From Cruorifilaria tuberocauda (taxonomy: Eukaryota; Nematoda; Chromadorea; Rhabditida; Onchocercidae): 17,369 nt of DNA. Location of the stretch: positions 1 through 17,369 of the forward strand of contig JABVXU010000863.1 of assembly GCA_013365365.1 (NCBI GenBank). Direction: 5' to 3'. Of this stretch, positions 1 to 8,403 are shown in pieces. The notes under the pieces are model-generated. The model was not told where the DNA came from, did no database searches, and worked only from the letters and a program-made list of their open reading frames with translations. Position 1 is the first letter of the stretch. Every line of letters begins with the position of its first letter. The position numbers and the translations under genes are program-made.

Positions 1-193
1 TTATTTAAATGAAGAATATTTCCATTTTATCATCTTTTCTGAGACAAAAAAGAAGAAAGAAAAGTTCCTAATTTCAGTAATCAGTAATTCAGTAATGTCA
101 ATTATTTCATTTTGATTATTTCATTCCTCAATTCTTCTTATCAATATCAGAGAAGAAAATATACGCAAAAAAATAATAACTAACTATTAATTA

Positions 194-291
194 ATTAAAT
201 ATCTAATCAAAAATTAAATTAAATATCTGATCAAAAGTTAAATTAAATATCTAATCAAAAATTAAATTAAATATCTAATCAAAAGTTCAAA
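194..291. repeat. 24-bp tandem repeat, about 4 copies
   Basis: TTAAATATCTRATCAAAA recurs every 24 bases, starting at 195, 219, 243 and 267. The copies differ by a few substitutions. Confidence 0.9.
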
Positions 292-321
292 TTTTACTCG
301 AATTATAAATTATAATAAAAA

Positions 322-504
322 TTAGAAATGAAAAGGTAATCTGACATCGTATGCTTGTTCTGGTAAATTACAGTATATAGAACCATATTCAATGAGACAT
401 TCATTACTCTCATCCGTATCATAGGAATAAGTTAGATGGTTCAATACTGTTGTTATAATCGCTATCTTTATCATTGAATCGTGTAATATCGTTGTGAATA
501 ACAT
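322..504 (-). CDS. Possible small secreted protein, 60 aa
   Basis: The open frame starts at ATG 504-502 and ends TAA at 324-322. A second Met at residue 11 begins MIKIAIITTVLNHLTYSYDT, which could be a short signal peptide. The rest, DESNECLIEYGSIYCNLPEQ and then AYDVRLPFHF, has two cysteines and balanced codons, and its composition is less A+T-rich than its flanks. I recognise no family. It may instead be the last exon of a longer gene, or chance; no clear acceptor or poly(A) signal decides it. Confidence 0.3.
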   Translation of the reverse strand: MLFTTILHDSMIKIAIITTVLNHLTYSYDTDESNECLIEYGSIYCNLPEQAYDVRLPFHF

Positions 505-2061
505 GATTAATTGTATAATCGAATTATCTGATAATCAATTTAAAATTAATATTGTAATATTAATTTAAATTAAGAAAACGTGAACGACGTGAACAATTCA
601 ATGCTAAAACTTTTTTATGCTGAATAAACGGAGAGAATTGATTTACGTGAATTTTTTGCACCTTCACAATCTCTTCTTGTATTATCAACGAAACGTTTTA
701 AAAAAAAAATTATGAAATAGTTTTGAAACAATATTTATGAGTTATAAGAAAAATATAAATTGGAATACGAGAAGAGAGAGTAAGAGAGTATCAGGAAGCA
801 TGAAAAGCTTAATTAATAAAAGTTGGAAAAGCTGCTAATTTCATTATTGTAATTGAAGAAAGCAAAAAAATTAGCTAAAATTAGGAAGAATACAAAATTT
901 TTAACCAAAAGCATAAATTTCTTTTAGAAATTACTATTCATTGTTCTAAATGTTTATTATTAGTATTTCTCAATTAAAATTTCAAATTTAATTTTAGATT
1001 TAATTTCAGTCCTATATTTAATGAGTCCTTCATTTTTGTATTCTTAATAAAATTAAAATAAATAAATAAACGTTTCACACTTCTATTGTAATTTAGCAAT
1101 GATCGTTATAAGTTTACCGAAATAATTTACTGAAATAATTTTAAATAGAAAAGAAAAATTAAATTGAAATTATCAATTTTATCAGCTAATTGAAACAAAA
1201 GATTAACTTTATTGTAAGTGTTACAAATAAGAATGATAATCAAAATACTTTAACAACAATAGCAATTAAAAATGAGAAATGAAAAAACTCAAACGACCGA
1301 TCGATTTGAGAATTGCTGAAAAAATTATTTTACTCTAATATTTTTAAAACTAACAATAACAATGTATAATCATTGAAAATTACTTTTTACTGCGTAAAAC
1401 TGAGTAATTACTTAATTGGAATTGTAAAAAAATTTAAGTCTTAAAAGGTACCAATCGTAATCTTAATCTTCAAAATGTTATAACTCAATTTTTATATTTC
1501 ATTATTGAAAAGCAAAAAAAAAAAGTTGAAAGCTTTCATTTTTTTATTTGAAATTTTCATTATCTTATCCATCATCTGCACGAGACACATTATCATTTTT
1601 TATCTGAGGAGACGAATTTGACAGTTATGTCAAAATAATCCGATAAGCTTCAATTTCTTTTTTAATTCTGAAATTTATATTCGCCTTTAATACATTTAAC
1701 ATACAAAATATAACTTAGATTTTAATTTCAAAGTTTCAAACTTTTATAAAAGTTCAATTTATTGCTTTATGCACAATTGCATATTTTATTTCTTAATTTT
1801 TATCTTTCTTCATTGAAAAAAAGAGTTTAAAACTTCCATCAATTCTGAAAAAAATTTCGGAAATTTTCGTAGATCTAATAATTGAAAATAATCTCTGATA
1901 AAACTGATAATTATCCAGTTTTTCTAACTGAATATTTTAGATATAATATAAGCAAACTTTCTATCTATTAAATTACTATTTCGTGTTTCATTTTTATGAA
2001 GTTAAAAAATGAGATAAGTTATGATTAAAATAAAAATCATACTTTTTTGTTCCAACAGCAG

Positions 2062-2129
2062 ATAAGTTAGGAAGAATAAAGTACGAGATTAACTCATAAG
2101 TTAGGAACAATAAAGTACGAGATTAACTC
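2062..2129. repeat. 34-bp tandem duplication
   Basis: Two copies (2062-2095 and 2096-2129) begin ATAAGTTAGGAA and end GTACGAGATTAACTC. They differ at one base (AGAATAAA against ACAATAAA). Confidence 0.95.
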
Positions 2130-3148
2130 ATAACTTTGAACTGAATTGAAGATTAAATTTAGAAAAAAAGGATGATGAATGTTTTGTGCTGAATTTTTGA
2201 ATGCATTGAAATAATATTTTTGTAAATAAACAAAGAAATTGAAATAATTTTTTTTTAAAAAATAAAATGATTATTATTAAATTAAGCATGCTCAAAATTA
2301 AACTATCCTAAATTTGATCTATTTTAAAAACTTCCGGATCATTTGGATATTGTCTCGGTGCAAGAAGAATTGTAAATTTACTTTGCTAGTACTTTAAATA
2401 GAATTGGAAAGAATTGAAATTGGAAATTTCAAAATACATGAGAAATATTATTTAAACCTGTTCAATTACGAATCGATTAACTATTTGTTAAATAATCAAA
2501 GACAAAAAAAAAACAAACAATAAGTAAGTAAAAAAATTAAATAATAATGGATTAAAGTAACATAATAAAGTAATTCCTAGGTAGGGCTCAGGTTATAACA
2601 AATCATTGAAAATGTAACGAATTACTGATGTGATAAAGTTTTTGTAAGATATTACTTTAAACTAGAAATAATAAATGAAATCTCGATAAATATTCGTAAA
2701 TAAATATTAATAGATTTTTGTTCTAGATTTTATTCATTCAAAAATTCATAACTAACAAAAAAAAAATAAATCAAATGTTAAATTCACTCATTCAAATTTC
2801 ATAAATATTAAATTTTCATTTGATAGAAAGTAATTGTCAATAATATTTTGCAACTATTTTCATCAGATAATTTGAAAATGCTTTTTTTCTAAATATATTT
2901 CTTGCAAATCTTTGATAATTTCAATAAATTATCAAATTTTAAATGATTTTTTTTTCTAGAAAAAATTTTTTACTTCACTGATAAATGATAATAGTTTTTA
3001 GTCTAATTTATTGTTAATTGCTTATAATTGCTTTAAAGTCGTTTATACTATAATTTATAATTTTTTGTTTTCTTTCACGCTGAAATTTTCCATTGCAAAA
3101 TTCATTAGTTAATAATTAATTAATTAATTAATAACTACTTGTTAAAAT

Positions 3149-3305
3149 ATGATGGTAAAACTTTATAATAGTAAAACTGTATGATTATCATTATCCAGTT
3201 ATGATAGTAAAACTGTATGATTATCATTATCATTATCCAGTTATGATAGTAAAACTGTATGATTATCATTATCATTATCCAGTTATGATAGTAAAACTGT
3301 ATGAT
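3149..3305. repeat. 36/42-bp minisatellite
   Basis: The unit begins AGTAAAACTGTATGATTATC and ends CCAGTTATGAT. Copies lie at 3170-3205 (36 bases), 3206-3247 and 3248-3289 (42 bases, with one extra ATTATC), and 3290-3305 (partial), with a diverged copy upstream from 3149. It creates a spurious repetitive open frame on the minus strand. Confidence 0.92.
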
Positions 3306-3820
3306 AACAAAATTAAAAATATATGACAATTTTTTGTTATTCTTTTTTTAATAATAAAAAATTATTTTTTAATTATTTTTAATTATTATTTTTTAATAAT
3401 ATTAATAATTAAGATAAATTTTTTTTTAAATTACTTATTGCAAAGAATGACGAAGGAATAATTTAAAAGGATAATTAACTAATTAATACTGATAATTAAA
3501 TAATTAAAAACAAATAAAGCTAACAAATAAGAAAAAAAATTCAACTGATAAAATATAGCTAGCATATATAGTGATAAAAATGGGAAATACATGGATATCA
3601 AATAAATTAATTAAGATTAAATTAATTAATTATCAATATCGATTGACAATAAACAACATTTATTTATCATTTAACATATCATTTAGAAATATGAGATTAA
3701 AATTATTCTCAATCATTTTTCGATCCTTATAAATTTCTTTGATTGTTTTTATGCTGTTTGTTTTTGTTTTTGTTAAGGATGATCAGTATCTTTTTGGTGG
3801 TTAGTTGCCTAAGGCTATAT

Positions 3821-3857
3821 CTACTTGTACTTCTAGTTCTACTTCTACTTTTACTTA
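3821..3857. repeat. Imperfect CTACTT hexamer repeat
   Basis: CTACTTGTACTTCTAGTTCT continues as ACTTCTACTTTTACTTACT. On the minus strand it reads as a short Ser-Arg string (SKSRSRTRSTSR), which is best explained by the repeat itself. Confidence 0.7.
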
Positions 3858-4504
3858 CTCTTGCAATGATTTTCCAGTTTTGAAAGGACAAATTCAAGAT
3901 CACTTAAATATAGATATTTTACTCATTTCAGGAAACTCTTCTTTCCAATTTTGAAAAAGCTGATTTGATAGGAAAATTCAAATGAAAGTTTTTATACAAT
4001 TTATTATTTCTGTTGATATAATTTGAGAAAGCGATAACTTAATTGATTGTGTTATAATAATATGAACATGAAATTTGATTATAACGATTTTTAAGTTATA
4101 TGTGAAATGTAAACTATTAAAAAAACTTTAATATGATACAATAAGTTATTTTAATCAATAATTTTCAAGCATTAAATAAAAAAAGAGTTAAAGTGAAACA
4201 TTTCCGAAACACTCGATTAATTTATTAATATTAATTAGTTAATTAATATCAGTTATAGGTGTGCGGGTGAAATATTCACATTAATTAATTGAATGAAGGA
4301 TGGATGAAATCATTACAATATGAATCGAATTTAAATATTTCGATTCGTTGTACTCAACAATAAATAATAATTGCTTAGCTTAAATTAAGGATTATCACTG
4401 AAACATTCTAAATCGTTCCTTCCTTTGCAGACCTAATAAATTTATTACTAATATTGAAGGTCAATTTTTCCTGTTAAGCATATATATGCAGGTAACTGAA
4501 TAAT

Positions 4505-4550
4505 GTTAAGCTTAAGCCTAGAATGAAGTTAAGCTTAAGCATAGAATGAA
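4505..4550. repeat. 23-bp tandem duplication
   Basis: GTTAAGCTTAAGC-TAGAATGAA occurs twice back to back (4505-4527 and 4528-4550), differing only at C/A in the middle. Each copy carries the palindrome TTAAGCTTAA. Confidence 0.95.
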
Positions 4551-5233
4551 TTTGAACATTTAGCTAAATAAAAATAGGATGTAATTATTATAGTAACATA
4601 AATATTATTGTGTAATATTAATCACAGGATAATTTTAGTGATAGCAAAAAATCAATAATTCAATCAGATATTGATTGTTTCGTAATTTTTAAATTATCTT
4701 TCTCTGCAATTATTCAATTTTTGCGTGGTCATTTTTGTTTTGCGACAGCTGTAGCACTGGGCTACTACCGAAAATGATTTGAAAAAAATGTTTAGAATTA
4801 ATTTATTCACTGATAAAACCATTGATGCTTACTTTAAATTATTTCATACTTTCCAAAGTAATACCTTCCTTAATTAACCTAAAATCCTTACTTTAAGCTA
4901 ATTCACATATTATCTAAATTCTTATCATTCTACTTATCAAATATCCATTTCCAATTCTATTCACGTAATAATTGACGATTTAATACTCCTTGAGAAATAC
5001 GTCAAACTATACGAGATTTACGTGTTGCGCAAAATCACTAGTAATTGAAAGATGAGTTAAAGCGTCAAATTTCGTCACAATTCCGCAGAGTACTCGTATT
5101 TTAGGAAAGGAAGAAAGGATTTTATCACATTTTTCATACTTTACCTATCGATACGATACATCCAAAATATAAGTTGATAAAATTGATAAAAGTTTGTGTG
5201 ATAAAGAGGATGATGCAAAAAAATTTTTAGTAC

Positions 5234-5239
5234 TTTATT
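5234..5239 (-). terminator. AATAAA polyadenylation signal of the unrecognised gene
   Basis: TTTATT on the plus strand reads AATAAA on the minus strand, about 280 bases after the TGA at 5520. It is the first canonical signal on that side. The 3' UTR length is ordinary for a nematode gene. Confidence 0.55.
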
Positions 5240-5519
5240 CAAACAACACTGATTGTTCGAGAATAGCATGTACACTCAGATAAAATTAAATTTTTACAAA
5301 AATCAGTAAGAGTGTAGAAGAAGCCTAAAGGATGAAGACATAGCACTTTTGATTTTTTTAATTTTTTTAGATGATCAGTCGAGATATACGAGAGGAATAT
5401 GAAAGGGTGAAAGGTTAGCTTTATCTAAAATATTAAAGGGAATATGGGAATTCGAGAGTCTCATAAATCATGTATTGCTTCTTTGCCATTCAAATCAGTG
5501 CGTTTCCGCCATTATCGGA

Positions 5520-5660
5520 TCAACCGCTTTTATCCGCAGGTGGTTCCGATTTCACCATTCGTGCACACTTTGCTGGTGGTATATCCGTAGCACCTGTCTC
5601 ATCGTCATCATCTGAAGCTCTCTGACGACGTTTCATCGCCGTTTTCTCCTCAACTCCACT
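5520..5660 (-). CDS. Last exon of the unrecognised gene (46 aa and stop)
   Basis: It encodes SGVEEKTAMKRRQRASDDDD and then ETGATDIPPAKCARMVKSEP, ending PADKSG and TGA (5522-5520). It has the acceptor ATCAG, a G+C content well above its surroundings, and a frame that matches the preceding exon. It is too short to be found by length alone. Confidence 0.7.
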   Translation of the reverse strand, partial: SGVEEKTAMKRRQRASDDDDETGATDIPPAKCARMVKSEPPADKSG

Positions 5661-6381
5661 CTGATAATTTTAAAAATTTTATCAATTTTTATCAAATACA
5701 GTAATTCATTAAAAAAAAAATTTTTACATTTGATAGTAAATGTGATAAAATTTGATGGGTTAAAAATTTGTTTCTAAAAAAAATAAATATTCATAAATTT
5801 ACATCATTATGAAACTCGATTCCAATATAACGATTGAGATGATACTGGTTCCGCAGCGTGAAACGATTATATGACGCATTTAACGGATTTAACATCTCCT
5901 CATCCGATTCCTCATGGAATTCTGGTTGAGCGATAACCTTCAAATCTGGTGGTATTACATTACCAATATCTGACGAAATCAAATTTTCCATTTCGATTTC
6001 CATTTGATCGTCAGGATCTTCCAGGAAAGTCGTATTGAATACGCTTTCGTTTTCATCATCCAAAAATGGATTATAAAACATTGTACTGCTATGCGATGAA
6101 CCATGACGATTGTCATTCATGATTTCACTGAGATGAAACGGTGAGGTGGTTGTAACATCAGTGAAATCAGGATCAGACGATACAGCAGTACTGCAATCAT
6201 CACTGATACCACTTTTTAGCTCCATACCTGAGTTGTTATTCTTCTTAATCGGAGTGCTGGAGCAGAGTGGCGGTGGTGGATTGGTTGGTGAAAAATCCGC
6301 AATCGGTGCCGAGGTGTTATCACCTTGCATAGCAAATGCATCAGGTGGTCCTTTGGCAAGAATCTTATCATCGAAATACAT
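5520..6381 (-). CDS. Unrecognised acidic Ser/Pro-rich protein, at least 2 exons, 239 aa as modelled
   Basis: The model joins 6381-5803 to 5660-5520 (GTAAAT donor, ATCAG acceptor, phase 0) and ends in TGA. The first exon is rich in Ser, Pro, Asp and Asn, with PTNPPPPLCSSTP, FYNPFLDDENESVFNTTFLE and a stretch of acidic residues. It closes with NRFTLRNQYHLNRYIGIEFH, which looks more ordered. The second exon gives MKRRQRASDDDDE (202-214, a possible nuclear signal followed by acidic CK2-like residues) and VKSEP (229-233, SUMO consensus psi-K-x-E). There is no signal peptide or membrane segment. I do not recognise the family; a nuclear regulatory role is a guess. The frame is open 5' of this ATG to about 6465, so the start is uncertain and earlier exons may exist. 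Confidence 0.7.
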
Positions 6382-6406
6382 ATCCTCTCGAAGTAATTGA
6401 GATTTG
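5803..6406 (-). CDS. First visible exon of the unrecognised gene
   Basis: The most plausible acceptor is GCTGTCAG, with the exon starting at 6406. Another AG (TTAG) lies seven bases upstream. If this is a trans-splice site the mRNA leader would be 25 bases and translation would start at ATG 6381-6379. If it is an internal exon, the KSQLLRED codons before that Met are coding too. Base composition rises sharply over the exon compared with the flanks, supporting real coding sequence. Confidence 0.65.
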
Positions 6407-6456
6407 CTGACAGCTAACCGAGCGTCAGAGAATGATAATTGTATAAAAGTGATCAA

Positions 6457-8193
6457 ATCAACTTAATTCATCTATTTATAGATTTTAGAATAAAACTCTT
6501 ATGAATATTTCATTTCCGGTAATTTTATGCAAATTTTTATCGATAATTTTATAGAAATTATCATAATTACTTTGTAATTTTAATATGCAAATTTCAAATG
6601 TTTATTTGAAAGTTTTTGTTCGTTTTTTTTTTTGGAAAATTAACATAATTCTTTTGAGATTTGTATTTTTTTTTCTTAATTATTTATTTCTCATATTAAT
6701 TTTATCATTTAAATTAAATCAATCTTTATTAATTAAATTATTCAATTACTTATACTTTTGCTGTTTTGTTTGTAAATTTTAATGCAAAAGAAAAAAAACA
6801 ACGAAAAGAAGTATTTCGCTGATAAACAAAAATTTAAAAAATATAATTTATATGGAGTAATTTTCATAAAGTAAACTAATTTTTTCTAATTATTCATAAT
6901 AAACAAATGAATTTCACTTTTTCAGAGAGAATTTGATTTGATTTAAAATTTGATCTGATTTGATTTAATCAGTTTGATTCGATTAATTAAATTGATTTGA
7001 TTTAATTAATTTAATTTGATTTACCTGAAATTATACAACAAACACTAAAAGCCATTCCTTTTATTAAAGCTTTACTTTTATTGATAGGAAAAAAAAACAA
7101 TTTATGATAAACATTGCAAGATAAATGATAACACTGATTAAATATTTTAATTATTTAAAGAAACAATAGCAGCACCGATACATATATCTTTCATGTAAAT
7201 ATAATTATTGATTGACAATTGATAATTTGATAAATTAAATTTTAAACAAATAAATTTTAATAAAATTCTTCAAAGTAGAAAAAAAAAAACAATCCACTTC
7301 TACGATTTGCTGTACTGACCGAACAGGGTAAAATTTCACGAAGGTACAATAATTGTTAATAAAAAATATTCTGAAATTCAAATCATGAAGATAATATTAT
7401 ACGAATAATTTTAAATATTTTATTATTTCACTTCCAATTTAGCTAATTTTAATTTTAAAATAAAAAATCAAACTTTTCAATAAAAAGATTTATTTTTAAT
7501 AGGAGAAAGAAAAAGATTGAAATATTAGCAAAAATAGCACAAAATGTTAATGATTGTGATCAAAGTATTAAAGTATCATATTTATCAAATTCTAATAAAC
7601 TATGATAAAGTTAAGATTACATTAATTCATTTGATAAGAAAGCACATTTAAAAATAAAAGGTAAAGGATTAAAATTAAATTTTTAATTGTAATAATTAAA
7701 GATGAATGATAAAATAAAAGATTAGAAGTATAAAGTTTAATCAAAAGATCAATTATGAATTTTAAAATTTTGTAACAAGTTTTTTTTCTCTAAATGAAAA
7801 AAAAAACAATATCAAAAGAAAATTATTCGATGCTTTGCTTCAAATGATAAGTTATCAAATTTTTTCTGTTAACAATTTTTCTACAAATATAAAAAAGACG
7901 GGAAGATTACACAGATATCAGTAATAAACTGATTGTTAGCAATATAACTTATCAAAAATTAAACGATTTACAATCTTAGGTTTTCTTTTCTGATAACCCG
8001 ATCAATAAATAATATATGAAGAAATAAGAATATTACTGGATAGCTCTGAGATTTATGCAATTCAGGTTAAAAATAAGTTTTAATTTATGACAATGATTGA
8101 TAATAAAATTCTTTTTTTTTTCATTTTTTGAAGATATGATTGAAAGCATTTTTTTTACATTTTAGTATAAAAAGTTAATGGAAAATTAGCAAC
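6457..8193. other. A+T-rich spacer between the two minus-strand genes
   Basis: It holds the 3' UTR of glycogen synthase (length unknown), the GATTT-rich repeat, and possibly undetected 5' exons of the unrecognised gene. One short bump of higher G+C at 7295-7345 stands out, but it has no clear frame. The open frame at 6585-6782 is a phenylalanine/leucine-rich translation of T-runs. Confidence 0.55.
6931..7023. repeat. Degenerate GATTT/AATT-rich simple repeat
   Basis: GATTTGATTT-like pentamers, with interspersed GATTAATTAAATT, fill this stretch between the unrecognised gene and glycogen synthase. Confidence 0.7.
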
Positions 8194-8403
8194 CTAATTA
8201 GTTTCCGTCCATGCTTTTGCTTCAAATGCTTCCTGCTCCTCGGTATCCGATTCATCGCTATGATAAGGTGATACGGATCGACTTGTAGTCGGTGTTGATG
8301 GTGCCGAAGTTGGACGTGACATTTTCTTTACAGTTTCTTCAATTACCTGTTTGAAATTTGGATGTGTAACTTCCAGTGCTTTTCGTCGTGCTTCTCGATA
8401 AAA
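8194..8403 (-). CDS. gsy-1: Glycogen synthase exon 18 (aa 628-696), phospho-tail and stop
   Basis: It encodes [20 protein letters not shown], a linker helix, then the tail [20 protein letters not shown] followed by [11 protein letters not shown]. Ser/Thr at 660, 664, 668, 672 and 676 keep the exact four-residue spacing of the GSK3 sites in mammalian GYS1, with an acidic CK2-type primer after S676. It ends with TAG at 8196-8194. No AATAAA follows closely; CATAAA near 8051 and 8085 are possible weak signals. Confidence 0.95.
   Translation of the reverse strand, partial: FYREARRKALEVTHPNFKQVIEETVKKMSRPTSAPSTPTTSRSVSPYHSDESDTEEQEAFEAKAWTETN

Larger units (their letters stand above)
505..5233. 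other. A+T-rich intergenic DNA, no gene supported
   Basis: Apart from the tandem repeats listed, I see no open frame with exon-like composition and paired splice sites. Small G+C bumps at 2328-2400, 4740-4780 and 4990-5110 were read on both strands without a convincing exon. TTAATTAA-type simple repeats (for example 3113-3132) are common. Confidence 0.6.

Noticed and set aside
3135..3329. Minus-strand open frame of 64 codons with repeating IIIQFYYHNWIM
   Set aside because: It is the translation of the 36/42-bp minisatellite, whose period is a multiple of three, so it stays open by arithmetic.
3760..3860. Minus-strand SR-like peptide SKSRSRTRSTSR, suggesting an RS-domain splicing factor exon
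   Set aside because: The Ser-Arg string comes from an AGTAGA hexamer repeat, and no RRM-coding exon lies nearby.
4405..4440. Strong acceptor-like TTCCTTCCTTTGCAG on the plus strand
   Set aside because: It is followed at once by ACC TAA TAA, and no reading frame or upstream donor gives it a partner.
6146..6400. Plus-strand open frame of 84 codons
   Set aside because: It lies antisense to the first visible exon of the unrecognised gene, which has the better splice sites and continues in frame into a second exon.
6585..6782. Plus-strand open frame rich in Phe, Leu and Ile
   Set aside because: It arises from T-runs in A+T-rich spacer and only mimics a membrane protein.
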